Assembly (NCBI GenBank): GCA_001566965.1
Contig: LSNW01000038.1
Span: forward strand, 1 to 63,417
DNA: 63,417 nucleotides
Direction of reading: 5' to 3'
From: Methylothermaceae bacteria B42
GTDB lineage: Bacteria > Pseudomonadota > Gammaproteobacteria > Methylococcales > Methylothermaceae
The notes beneath the pieces are model-generated. The model did not search any database, had not been told where the DNA came from, and saw only the letters and a list, made by a program, of their open reading frames with translations. A program made the position numbers and the translations under genes. This document shows positions 48,049 to 56,977 of the stretch, in pieces. Position 1 is the first letter of the stretch, and the number at the start of each line of letters is the position of its first letter.

Positions 48049-50132
48049 ACATTAATGTAATCCTGACCAGAATGAAGCAATTGGGCGGCGCGGGCCTGGG
48101 CGCGCCATTGCTGGTGACGTTGATGCTGATGCTGTTGGTGTTGCCGCTGCCCGCATTTGTGCTGGATTTGTTTTTCACTTTCAATATCGCTTTTTCTCTC
48201 ATTATTCTTTTGGTAGTCATCTATACGGCCAAACCGCTGGACTTTGCCATATTTCCCACCGTATTGCTGGTGGCAACCCTATTGCGGTTGGGGCTGAACG
48301 TAGCCTCTACCCGCATTGTCTTGTTGGAAGGTCACGAAAGCCCGGAGGCGGCGGGCAAGGTGATCGAGGCATTTGGCGCCTTTGTCATCGGCGGTAATTT
48401 CGCCGTGGGGCTGGTGGTGTTTGCCATTTTGGTCATTATCAACTTTGTGGTAGTGACCAAAGGGGCGGGGCGAGTGTCGGAAGTCAGCGCCCGTTTCACC
48501 CTTGACGCGATGCCGGGCAAGCAAATGGCCATTGACGCGGATCTCAATGCCGGCCTGCTGTCCCAGGACGAAGCCCGTCAGCGCCGGCTGGAAGTGGCGC
48601 AAGAAGCGGATTTCTACGGCGCCATGGATGGGGCCAGCAAGTTTGTCCGCGGCGATGCCATCGCCGGGATCTTGATTCTTTTCATCAATGTCATTGGCGG
48701 TCTGGCCATTGGCATGGCCCAGCATGACATGACCTTTGCCGAAGCCGTCGAGCGTTACACCTTGTTGACCATCGGCGACGGCCTGGTGGCGCAAATTCCT
48801 TCCCTGTTATTGTCAGTGGCTTCGGCCATTCTAGTGACCCGGGTTTCCAGCAGCACCGAGGATATGGGCCAGCAGTTCAGCGGTCAGTTTTTCGATCACC
48901 CCAAGGCCTTGGCCATCAGCGCCGCGGTGATTGGCCTGTTGGGTTTGATTCCGGGAATGCCGAATTTGCCGTTTTTACTGCTGGGAAGCGTTTTGGGGGC
49001 GGGGGCTTATTATCTGTACCGACGCAATCGAGTGCTGGAAACCCAGGCTGAAGAGGCCCTGGTCCCGCCGCCGGAACCGGAAGTCAAAGAATTGAGCTGG
49101 GATGATGTGATGCCCGTAGACCGGATTGGCTTGCAAGTGGGCTACCGGTTGATTCCTTTGGTGGATAAACAGCAGGGCGGGCAGCTAATGGCCCGGATTA
49201 AAGGGGTTCGGAAAAAACTGTCCCAGGAATTGGGTTTTTTGATTCCGCCGGTACATATCCGGGATAACCTGGATTTATTACCCACCGCTTACCGGTTACA
49301 AGTGCTTGGCGTGACTGTTGGCGAGGCGGAAATTCAGCCGGATCGAGAAATGGCCATCAATCCCGGCCAGGTATTCGGCGCATTGCAGGGTATCGAAGGG
49401 AAAGATCCCGCCTTTGGCCTGGAGGCGGTGTGGATCGAGCCGGCGCAAAAAGATCACGCCCAGGCGCTGGGTTACACCGTCGTAGATCCTGAAACGGTGA
49501 TTGCCACCCATCTCAGCCAAGTGCTTCAGGAACATGCATTTCAACTGTTTGGCCACGAAGAAGCGCAACAATGGCTGGACAATTTGGCCAAGGTGGCGCC
49601 GAAACTGGCGGAAAGTCTGGTGCCTCAAATTATTCCTCTGACGTTGCTGGTCAAGATCCTGCAAAACCTGCTCAAAGAGAAAATTTCCATCCGCGACATG
49701 ATTACCATCGCCGAAACTTTGGCGGAGCAGGGGGGTAAGAGTCAGGAACCCGACACCTTGACCGCCGCGGTGCGTTCCGCGCTGGGACGTTCCATTGTCC
49801 AGAAAATCAATGGCTTGGAGCATGAGTTGCCGGTAATTACCCTGGATCCTGAATTGGAACAGTTATTGCAGCAAACCCTGCAAGGCGCTGGCAACGAAAG
49901 TGCCGGCATTGAACCGGGATTAGCGCAACGTATGCATCAACTGTTGGAAGAACAAACCCAAAAATTGGAAATGACCGGCAAACCCGCGGTCCTGTTGGTT
50001 TCTTCCCTGCTCCGCTCCTGGTTGTCGCGGTTCGTCCGCCATACTATTCCTGGACTGCACGTGCTGGCCTATAACGAAGTCCCGGAAGATCAACAGATCA
50101 AAGTGGTGGGCGTGGTCGGCCAAAGAGCTTAA
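48045..50132 (+). CDS. flhA: Flagellar export platform protein FlhA
   Basis: A 695-residue nonameric export platform. Eight N-terminal helices (LDLFFTFNIAFSLIILLVVI), the FHIPEP region AIFPTVLLVATLLRLGLNVA through VVTKGAGRVSEVSARFTLDA and MPGKQMAIDADLNAGLL. A large cytoplasmic domain binds chaperone-substrate complexes. Normal length. Confidence 0.97.
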   Translation: MNINVILTRMKQLGGAGLGAPLLVTLMLMLLVLPLPAFVLDLFFTFNIAFSLIILLVVIYTAKPLDFAIFPTVLLVATLLRLGLNVASTRIVLLEGHESPEAAGKVIEAFGAFVIGGNFAVGLVVFAILVIINFVVVTKGAGRVSEVSARFTLDAMPGKQMAIDADLNAGLLSQDEARQRRLEVAQEADFYGAMDGASKFVRGDAIAGILILFINVIGGLAIGMAQHDMTFAEAVERYTLLTIGDGLVAQIPSLLLSVASAILVTRVSSSTEDMGQQFSGQFFDHPKALAISAAVIGLLGLIPGMPNLPFLLLGSVLGAGAYYLYRRNRVLETQAEEALVPPPEPEVKELSWDDVMPVDRIGLQVGYRLIPLVDKQQGGQLMARIKGVRKKLSQELGFLIPPVHIRDNLDLLPTAYRLQVLGVTVGEAEIQPDREMAINPGQVFGALQGIEGKDPAFGLEAVWIEPAQKDHAQALGYTVVDPETVIATHLSQVLQEHAFQLFGHEEAQQWLDNLAKVAPKLAESLVPQIIPLTLLVKILQNLLKEKISIRDMITIAETLAEQGGKSQEPDTLTAAVRSALGRSIVQKINGLEHELPVITLDPELEQLLQQTLQGAGNESAGIEPGLAQRMHQLLEEQTQKLEMTGKPAVLLVSSLLRSWLSRFVRHTIPGLHVLAYNEVPEDQQIKVVGVVGQRA

Positions 50133-50150
50133 ATTTAGAGGTAACACTGG

Positions 50151-51551
50151 ATGAAGATGAAACGTTTCCTGGCACCGGATATTCGCCAGGCTCTGCAACA
50201 AGTCAAGGAAACTCTGGGTCCAGATGCGGTCATCCTTTCCAATCGCAAAACCGATGAGGGGGTGGAAATCGTCGCCGCCCGCGATTTCGAGATGGAAACC
50301 ATGCCGCCTTCCAGTCCACCTCGGGCGGAACCGGAAAAGCCAAAAGTGACACCCAAACCATCCTTTTCCGCCCGCGGCTATAGCGCGGTGGCGGAACTGG
50401 CTGACGCCTCGGACAAACCCAAGCCGGTTTCGGGGCGGACAAAGAAGCCGGCTAAAGATACCAGGCAAGTTGCCGATATCAATAAGGTGACATTAAACAA
50501 TGGCGGAAATCGGGGCCCATCCAAGGACCCCCTCCTTACCCGGCAGAAGCCGGTGGCGCAATCTGCCGCTTCTACTGGGGACAGCCCGGTTTCCGCCACC
50601 CTTTCCAACATACCGGTTCATTCAGAGGAAATGCAGGGGATGCGGCGGGAATTGCAGCAAATGCGCTTTTTGCTGGATAGACATTTATCCCGGCAAGCCT
50701 GGCGGGAGGAAGTGGAGAAGTATCCTACCCGTCTGGATATTTTGCGCCAGCTTACCCAATTGAGTTTCTCTCCAACCCTGAGCCGCGAATTTGCTCAACG
50801 CTGTGGTCAGGCAGGGGACATCGCTTTTGCCTGGGAGCAAGTCCGGCAGGCAATAAGCCAGGCGATTCCTATCGCGGAAAATCCACTGCTGGATTATGGC
50901 GGGATTGTCGCTTTGGTCGGGCCGACCGGTGTTGGTAAAACCACTACTGTTGCCAAACTGGCGGCCCGTTTCCGGTTAAAGCACGGCCCCCGCCAAATTG
51001 CCTTGGTCACCACGGACAATTACCGGATCGCCGCCCATGAACAGCTCAGTACCTATGCCCGGATTTTGGGGGTGCCGGTGCGGGTGGCCGGTAATACGGA
51101 AGAGTTGCACGGTATACTCAGGGGTTTCATGGATAAAAAATTGGTACTGATTGATACCGCCGGCATGAGCCAAAAAGACTTGCGGCTGGCGGACCAATTC
51201 GCCCTTTTCCGGGAGAGTGAAATCGAGATTGAAACTCATCTGGTGCTTTCCGCCAGTTCCCAACTCAAATCCCTTAAGGAAACCATTGCCGCATTTTCCG
51301 GGTTCGGAGCCAAATCCTGCATTCTTACCAAACTGGATGAAGCCGGTACCTTGGGACCGGCATTATCCGCCTTGCTGGAGCACAGGTTACCAGCCGCTTT
51401 TGTCACCGATGGCCAACAGGTGCCGGAAAATCTGCATCGCGCCAATGCCAGGGATCTGGTCGAGTGTTGTTTTGCCGGCGAGGAAGCCGCATCCGCGCCA
51501 GATAAGAATGATTTCGCCTTTGAAGATTGGGTTGCTTATGCCAGCGTATAA
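50151..51551 (+). CDS. flhF: Flagellar biosynthesis GTPase FlhF
   Basis: A 466-residue SRP-type GTPase that sets the place of polar flagella. N-terminal B domain (MKMKRFLAPDIRQALQQVKE), a variable basic/Pro-rich linker (about 50-160), then the NG domain: GPTGVGKTTTVAKLAARF (about 262-279), DNYRIAAHEQLSTYARILGV, DTAGMSQKDLRLADQ, and LTKLDEAGTLGPALS. Overlaps flhG by 14 bases. Confidence 0.95.
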   Translation: MKMKRFLAPDIRQALQQVKETLGPDAVILSNRKTDEGVEIVAARDFEMETMPPSSPPRAEPEKPKVTPKPSFSARGYSAVAELADASDKPKPVSGRTKKPAKDTRQVADINKVTLNNGGNRGPSKDPLLTRQKPVAQSAASTGDSPVSATLSNIPVHSEEMQGMRRELQQMRFLLDRHLSRQAWREEVEKYPTRLDILRQLTQLSFSPTLSREFAQRCGQAGDIAFAWEQVRQAISQAIPIAENPLLDYGGIVALVGPTGVGKTTTVAKLAARFRLKHGPRQIALVTTDNYRIAAHEQLSTYARILGVPVRVAGNTEELHGILRGFMDKKLVLIDTAGMSQKDLRLADQFALFRESEIEIETHLVLSASSQLKSLKETIAAFSGFGAKSCILTKLDEAGTLGPALSALLEHRLPAAFVTDGQQVPENLHRANARDLVECCFAGEEAASAPDKNDFAFEDWVAYASV

Positions 51552-52410
51552 CTCGGATCAAGCCGCCGGAATCCGGCACATGACAAACCTCAAGCCAGTG
51601 CGGGTATTGGCGGTGGCCAGTGGCAAAGGGGGGGTGGGTAAAACCAATGTGTCGGTGAATCTCGGCGTGGCTTTAGCGCAGATGGGGCGGGCTACCGCCT
51701 TGTTGGATGCGGATATGGGGCTGGCCAATGTGGACATTTTATTGGGACTGCATCCTGGCTATAACCTTTCCCATGTCATTCGGGGAGAAAAGGCCCTGGA
51801 TGAAATTTTATTGGAAGGCCCCGCCGGTTTGAAAATTGTGCCAGCCGCTTCCGGTGTGCAACAGATGGCGGAGTTATCGCCAGCGGAGCAGGCAGGTTTG
51901 ATCCGGGCATTCAGCGAGCTGCAAATCCCTTTGGAAGTGTTGATTGTCGATACTGCGGCGGGGATTTCCGGCAGCGTGGTGAATTTTGCCCGGGCGTGCC
52001 AGGAAGTAGTGGTTGTGGTGTGTGATGAGCCCACATCCTTGACCGATGCCTATGCTTTCATCAAGCTACTCAATCGCGATTATGGCCTGCACCGCTTTCA
52101 AATTCTATGCAATATGGTGCGGGATGCGGGCCAGGGAAGGATTCTATTCGAAAAGCTTTGCCGGGTGACCGACCATTATCTGGATGTGACGTTGAATTAT
52201 TTTGGCGCCGTTCCCTACGATGACGGCGTACGCAAGGCCGTGAGAATGCAACAGCCAGTGGTAACGGCATTTCCCGGATCGCCTGCTGCCCAGGCATTAA
52301 AATCCTTGGCGCGTAAGATTGAGACTTGGCCCATGAGTGACATGCCATCCGGGCAGCTGGAATTTTTTGTCGAGCGCATGATTCATTTCAGTTCGGAGGC
52401 ATTCGCATGA
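51538..52410 (+). CDS. flhG: Flagellum number regulator FlhG (MinD-like ATPase)
   Basis: A 290-residue ParA/MinD-type ATPase (FleN) that limits the number of polar flagella, working against FlhF and FleQ. Deviant Walker A SGKGGVGKTNVSVNLG (about 27-42), ALLDADMGLANVDILLG (about 54-70), VDTAAGISGSVVNFARA, and NMVRDAGQG. The start at 51538 (MPAYNSDQAAG) lies inside flhF; the frame is open much further back, but only as an antiphase shadow of flhF. Confidence 0.93.
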   Translation: MPAYNSDQAAGIRHMTNLKPVRVLAVASGKGGVGKTNVSVNLGVALAQMGRATALLDADMGLANVDILLGLHPGYNLSHVIRGEKALDEILLEGPAGLKIVPAASGVQQMAELSPAEQAGLIRAFSELQIPLEVLIVDTAAGISGSVVNFARACQEVVVVVCDEPTSLTDAYAFIKLLNRDYGLHRFQILCNMVRDAGQGRILFEKLCRVTDHYLDVTLNYFGAVPYDDGVRKAVRMQQPVVTAFPGSPAAQALKSLARKIETWPMSDMPSGQLEFFVERMIHFSSEAFA

Positions 52411-53135
52411 AAGGCGCCCAGGCCTATGCGCAGGTACAGTCCCAGGATTTCGAATCAATCGTGGGTCGCTATACCCCGTTGGTGAATCGGATTGCCCATC
52501 ATTTGAAAGCCAGGCTCCCGGCAAGCGTGCAATTGGATGATTTGATTCAAGCCGGCATGGTGGGTTTGTTGGAAGCCTCCCGTCAATACGATGCGGGGCA
52601 GGGCGCTAGTTTTGAAACCTATGCGGGGATCCGTATACGCGGGGCGATGCTGGACGAAGTGCGCCGTTACGATTGGACGCCCCGTTCCGTCCACCGCAAG
52701 GCCAGAATGATTTCCGAGGCCATGTATGCCATCGAACGCCGCACCGGCCGTGACGCCCGGGACACGGAGGTGGCGGAAGAGTTGAATATGACCCTGGATG
52801 AATATCATCAGGTGCTTCAGGATGCTATTGGTTGCCGTCTGTTTAGTGTCGATGAGTTGTTCGAAAATGGCGAGGCGATTCTGGATCAGATTAGTGGCTC
52901 TGAAGTAGCGCCCATTGATTCCCTTTCCAAGGATAATTTTAAGGCAGCGTTGGCGGATGCTATTGCCGGACTGCCCGAGCGGGAACGGTTGGTGATTTCC
53001 TTCTATTATGAAGAAGAAATGAATCTGCGGGAAATTGGCGAAGTGTTGGGAGTGAGCGAGTCCCGGGTATCCCAGATCAATAGCCAGGCCATGCTCAGGT
53101 TGCGGGCGCGGATGCGGGAATGGCTGCATGATTAG
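52407..53135 (+). CDS. fliA: Flagellar sigma factor FliA (sigma-28)
   Basis: A 242-residue sigma factor for late flagellar and chemotaxis genes. Region 2 (RYTPLVNRIAHHLKARLPAS, LIQAGMVGLLEASRQY, RIRGAMLDEVRRYDW), region 3, and region 4 (LPERERLVISFYYEEEMNLR, LGVSESRVSQINSQAMLRLR). Overlaps flhG by 4 bases. A family-B palindrome follows 30 bases after the stop. Confidence 0.96.
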   Translation: MKGAQAYAQVQSQDFESIVGRYTPLVNRIAHHLKARLPASVQLDDLIQAGMVGLLEASRQYDAGQGASFETYAGIRIRGAMLDEVRRYDWTPRSVHRKARMISEAMYAIERRTGRDARDTEVAEELNMTLDEYHQVLQDAIGCRLFSVDELFENGEAILDQISGSEVAPIDSLSKDNFKAALADAIAGLPERERLVISFYYEEEMNLREIGEVLGVSESRVSQINSQAMLRLRARMREWLHD

Positions 53136-53164
53136 GTGGGTTGTGTCTCAAAACTCGAGGCGGC

Positions 53165-53273
53165 GCTGGTGTTCCAATCCTCCATCCGCGGGACGCAGTG
53201 AACCCATCCCTGGGGGCTTGATGGTGGCCATCCGGGCCACCAACACCCGCGGATGGAGGACTGGAACACCAGC
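53165..53273 (-). repeat. Long palindromic element, family B, copy 2 (fliA/cheY gap)
   Basis: A 28-bp inverted repeat with one mismatch: GCTGGTGTTCCAATCCTCCA onward (53165-53192) pairs with 53246-53273. Its interior, read on the minus strand, matches that of copy 1 at 46005 (TGGCCCGGATGG, ATCAAGCCCCCAGGGATGGG). Arm differences between the two copies are mostly compensatory, so the stem is preserved. Confidence 0.85.
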
Positions 53274-53388
53274 TTAGGCGATCGGATTATATCGCCAAAT
53301 CTCTTCAATCGGATGAATCACAGCCAACCGCGAAAATACGACTATATTTACTATTAATTGAGTTAAACGACAGACAAGGGGTTGAGCG

Positions 53389-53775
53389 TTGGACAAGAAC
53401 ATGAAAATCCTGGTGGTGGATGATTTTTCCACCATGCGCAGGATCATTAAAAACCTGCTGCGGGAACTTGGGTTTACCAATATCAGCGAAGCTGACGATG
53501 GTCAAACAGCGCTGCCCAAGCTGCAGGCCGGGGACTTTGATTTGCTGATTACCGACTGGAATATGCCCGGCATGACCGGCATTGAACTGCTGAAGGCGGT
53601 ACGAGCGGACGAAAAGTTATCAACCATGCCGGTACTGATGGTGACGGCCGAGGCCCGCCGGGATCAGATTGTTGCCGCCGCTCAGGCTGGTGTGAATGGC
53701 TATATTATCAAGCCTTTTACCGCCGGTACTCTGAAAGAGAAGCTGGAAAAAATCTTTGAACGTCTGGCGGCTTAG
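53389..53775 (+). CDS. cheY: Chemotaxis response regulator CheY
   Basis: A 128-residue single-domain receiver that carries phosphate from CheA to Fli[21 protein letters not shown] with the acidic pair, phospho-Asp in [13 protein letters not shown] (about residue 60), Thr in MVTAEA, and Lys in [11 protein letters not shown]. Two starts are possible: TTG 53389, well placed after AAGGGG and giving E. coli-like length, or ATG 53401, which matches Pseudomonas CheY. I chose the TTG on spacing. Confidence 0.93.
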   Translation: MDKNMKILVVDDFSTMRRIIKNLLRELGFTNISEADDGQTALPKLQAGDFDLLITDWNMPGMTGIELLKAVRADEKLSTMPVLMVTAEARRDQIVAAAQAGVNGYIIKPFTAGTLKEKLEKIFERLAA

Positions 53776-53784
53776 GGGCAATTC

Positions 53785-54543
53785 ATGGCAGCAGTAACAA
53801 CTGAACTGGATGAATCCCTCAGTGCACGCCTGGAGCGCGCCAAAGCCTTGGTGATTGCTCTGGAACAAGGAGATGAAGCAGAGGCTGACCGGATTTTGGA
53901 TGAGATCGGCCGGGTACGGGAAAGCATGCTTTTTCAGGAGATTGGCAAATTAACTCGTCAGCTTCACGAGGCTTTGACAGGCTTCATGGTGGACAACAAA
54001 TTGGCAGAGCTTACCGAAAACGATATTCCCGATGCCCGCGAGCGTTTGAATTATGTCATCACCATGACCGATCAGGCGGCCAACACCACGCTTAACGTTT
54101 TGGATGAGGTCTTGCCGCAAATCAATTCTCTCAGTGAAAAAACCGATAACTTGGGCGCCCGCTGGGAGCGGTTTCTGCAACGGGAAATGCCTTATGCGGA
54201 ATTCCGGGAAATGAGCCGGGAAATTAGCAGTTATTTTAAAGATATATCGCCCGCCCTGGCGCAAATGCAAGCGCAGTTGAATGAAGTGCTGATGGCGCAG
54301 AGTTTTCAGGATTTGACCGGGCAAATTATCCGCAAGGTTATCGAACTGGTGCAACAGGTGGAAAACAGCCTGATTGAATTGATCCGCTTTTCAAGCCGGC
54401 ATATTGGACCTTCTACCCCGGAGACCGGGCATGGGAAGCCCGAAGTAGAAGCCGAGGGGCCGGTAGTTCCGGGGGTAGACAAGGCAGAAGCTGTCAGCAA
54501 CCAGGACGATGTGGATGATTTATTGTCCAGTCTAGGGTTTTAA
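53785..54543 (+). CDS. cheZ: CheY-P phosphatase CheZ
   Basis: A 252-residue four-helix phosphatase of CheY-P. The catalytic Gln/Asp region is LMAQSFQDLTGQIIRKVIEL (about 169-188). The C-terminal CheY-binding peptide DDVDDLLSSLGF is intact and matches E. coli. The TAA stop is formed by the first bases of an inverted-repeat element that fills the gap to cheA. Confidence 0.95.
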   Translation: MAAVTTELDESLSARLERAKALVIALEQGDEAEADRILDEIGRVRESMLFQEIGKLTRQLHEALTGFMVDNKLAELTENDIPDARERLNYVITMTDQAANTTLNVLDEVLPQINSLSEKTDNLGARWERFLQREMPYAEFREMSREISSYFKDISPALAQMQAQLNEVLMAQSFQDLTGQIIRKVIELVQQVENSLIELIRFSSRHIGPSTPETGHGKPEVEAEGPVVPGVDKAEAVSNQDDVDDLLSSLGF

Positions 54544-54873
54544 CCCGAATATTGCACCAGCCGGTTTCGAGCCTTTAAGTAATTTATTGAATTAGGGAAA
54601 GAAAATGCTAAATTTTCACATTATTCACGAGGTGCAATTTGTCCCTGGCCCGAATCCTATCCCGGCCCTGGCTTGTCCAGGCACGCCTGGACTTGAATTT
54701 CCCTCAACCCATAGCTACGGCTATGGGTTTACTCCGGGCGTCCTGCCCTTCGCCCCTTACGGGGCCAGCGGAGCTGTTCCAAATCGCTCCCGGCGATTTG
54801 GTCAGTCCAATCCTGCGTCCAGCCGCACCTGTCCTGCGCCATCATCCGGGATGCTGGTGCAATATTCGGGTTA
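54541..54873. repeat. Terminal-inverted-repeat element, family C (333 bp)
   Basis: Perfect 21-bp terminal repeats: TAACCCGAATATTGCACCAG+C (54541-54561) and its complement at 54853-54873. The interior has smaller hairpins such as CCCATAGCTACGGCTATGGG near 54709. The left end coincides with the cheZ stop codon; the right end lies 18 bases before the cheA ATG. Short frames inside are not credible proteins. MITE-like. Confidence 0.8.
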
Positions 54874-54891
54874 AGGAAGGAGATCTCCATC

Positions 54892-56967
54892 ATGGCGATA
54901 GATTTTGACGACGAAATTCTCCAAGACTTCCTGGTAGAAGCCGGGGAAATCTTGGAGCAGTTAGGCGAGCAACTGGTAGATCTGGAGCAATCGCCCGAAG
55001 ACAGTGATCTGCTCAACGCGATTTTCCGGGGATTTCATACGGTCAAGGGCGGGGCGGGCTTTTTGAGCATAACTCCGCTGGTGGAGCTGTGTCATAAGGC
55101 GGAAGATGTTTTCAATCTCTTGCGTCAGGGAGACCGCAAGGTGGAACCTGCCTTGATGGATGCGGTACTCAAGGCGTTGGATGTCATCAACGAGATGATT
55201 GACGCGATTCGGGGCGGGCAGGAGCCTGCTTCGGCCGATCCCGCGTTGCTTAATGCACTGGCGCAATTTACCGTGCCTGATGATGGCAGTGCTTCCGTGG
55301 AGGTGGCGCCACAAGCAGCGGTTAACGAGCAACCGGAAACAACACCAGAGTCAATCGAAGCGCAACCACCGGAACCCGATCCCGTTGAGCAAGAATTCGA
55401 AGCTATGCTCCAAGGTGTGCAAGAACCCCAAGAAACGGTTCCTGCGGCTGATGAAATTACCGAAGAAGAATTTGAAAAATTATTGGATTCACTTCACGGT
55501 CCCAGTGGCGCGCCAGGAAAAAAAGAAGAGGGCTCGCAATCGCCGAAACCTTCCGCAACTTCCGCTGATAATGACGAGATTACCGAAGAAGAGTTCGAAG
55601 CCTTGCTGGATCAGCTCCATGGACCTGGAAAACATCAAGCAGCAGTGGCTAAACAGTCTGAAGAACGCGTCAAATCAAGCCCTGCCAATGCCGAGGTTAA
55701 ACCTAAAACCGATCCGCCTAAACCAAAGCCGCCCAAGCAGGAAGATAAGCCCCGCCCGCAGTTGAAAGCGGTTGCTGGCGGCAAGCCCAAAGCCCCGACG
55801 GGGGAAACCACGGTTCGGGTGGACACCCAGCGCCTGGATGAAATCATGAACATGGTGGGTGAATTGGTCCTGGTCCGGAACCGGTTCAAGACCCTTCGCG
55901 AAGCCCTGGATAACGAAGACATGGCCAAAGCGGTGGCGAATCTGGATGTGGTGACTTCAGACCTTCAGCTGGCGGTCATGAAGACCCGCATGCAGCCCAT
56001 CAAGAAAGTATTTGGCCGTTTTCCCCGCGTGGTCAGGGACTTGGCGCGCAGCCTCAACAAGGAAATCCGGTTGGAAATGCACGGCGAGGACACGGATTTG
56101 GACAAGAATCTGGTGGAAGCGCTTGCCGATCCCTTGGTGCATTTAGTGCGCAATTCCGTCGATCACGGCATTGAGATGCCTGATGAGCGGGAAAAGGCAG
56201 GCAAGCCCCGCGAAGGCGTGGTGGTGCTGACTGCCGCCCAGGAAGGTGATCATATCCAGTTAACCATTGAAGACGATGGCAAGGGCATGGACCCTGAAAT
56301 GTTGCGTCAAAAAGCAGTGGAAAAAGGGTTAATGGATGAAGAAAGCGCCGCCCGCCTAGACGAAAAGGAGTGCTTTCATTTGATTTTCATGCCGGGATTT
56401 TCTACCAAGTCGGAGATATCCGATATTTCCGGGCGTGGGGTAGGCATGGATGTGGTGAAGACCCGGATTAGTCAGATGAATGGCAGCGTGGATATCGATT
56501 CCGAAAAAGGGAAGGGCACCAAGCTCACTATCCGCGTACCTTTGACATTAGCCATTATGCCCACCCTGATGGTGAAATTGGAACACCAAGCCTTTGCCTT
56601 GCCCTTGGCCAGCGTTGTGGAGATCCTGGATTTGGACTTGAATCAGACCAATGTGGTGGATGGCCAGGAAGTGGTTATTGTCCGCGAGCAGGCACTGCCC
56701 CTGTTTTACCTAAAAGACTGGCTGATTCACGGCCGGCGTAGTGAAATCCGCTCGCAAAACGATGGCAATGTGGTAGTGGTGAATGTGGGAGGACGGCACG
56801 TTGGTTTTGTGGTGGATCATTTGATTGGCCAGGAGGAAGTGGTCATCAAAGCTCTGGGTGCCAAGTTGCACGGACTGGTAGGCCTGGCAGGGGCCACGAT
56901 TACCGGAGATGGCATGATTGCGTTGATTCTCGATGTTCCCGGACTAATGAAGCGCTATGCTGCCTGA
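54892..56967 (+). CDS. cheA: Chemotaxis histidine kinase CheA
   Basis: A 691-residue kinase. P1 Hpt with the phosphorylated His in FRGFHTVKGGAGFLSI (about 44-59). No clear P2 CheY-binding domain: the long acidic/Pro-rich linker instead carries two near-copies of EITEEEFEKLLDSLHGP (about 184-200 and 225-241), plus a weaker third (EQEFEAMLQGV). Dimerisation domain with LDEIMNMVGELVLVRNRFK, ATPase core with HLVRNSVDHGIEMPDER and DDGKGMD, then a CheW-like C-terminus. AAGGAAGGAG precedes the ATG. Confidence 0.95.
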   Translation: MAIDFDDEILQDFLVEAGEILEQLGEQLVDLEQSPEDSDLLNAIFRGFHTVKGGAGFLSITPLVELCHKAEDVFNLLRQGDRKVEPALMDAVLKALDVINEMIDAIRGGQEPASADPALLNALAQFTVPDDGSASVEVAPQAAVNEQPETTPESIEAQPPEPDPVEQEFEAMLQGVQEPQETVPAADEITEEEFEKLLDSLHGPSGAPGKKEEGSQSPKPSATSADNDEITEEEFEALLDQLHGPGKHQAAVAKQSEERVKSSPANAEVKPKTDPPKPKPPKQEDKPRPQLKAVAGGKPKAPTGETTVRVDTQRLDEIMNMVGELVLVRNRFKTLREALDNEDMAKAVANLDVVTSDLQLAVMKTRMQPIKKVFGRFPRVVRDLARSLNKEIRLEMHGEDTDLDKNLVEALADPLVHLVRNSVDHGIEMPDEREKAGKPREGVVVLTAAQEGDHIQLTIEDDGKGMDPEMLRQKAVEKGLMDEESAARLDEKECFHLIFMPGFSTKSEISDISGRGVGMDVVKTRISQMNGSVDIDSEKGKGTKLTIRVPLTLAIMPTLMVKLEHQAFALPLASVVEILDLDLNQTNVVDGQEVVIVREQALPLFYLKDWLIHGRRSEIRSQNDGNVVVVNVGGRHVGFVVDHLIGQEEVVIKALGAKLHGLVGLAGATITGDGMIALILDVPGLMKRYAA

Positions 56968-56977
56968 CCATGATTAG

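Noticed and set aside
54605-54874. Two overlapping 89-codon frames between cheZ and cheA
   Set aside because: They lie wholly inside an inverted-repeat element, are Pro/Gly/Ser-rich and run into its terminal repeat.
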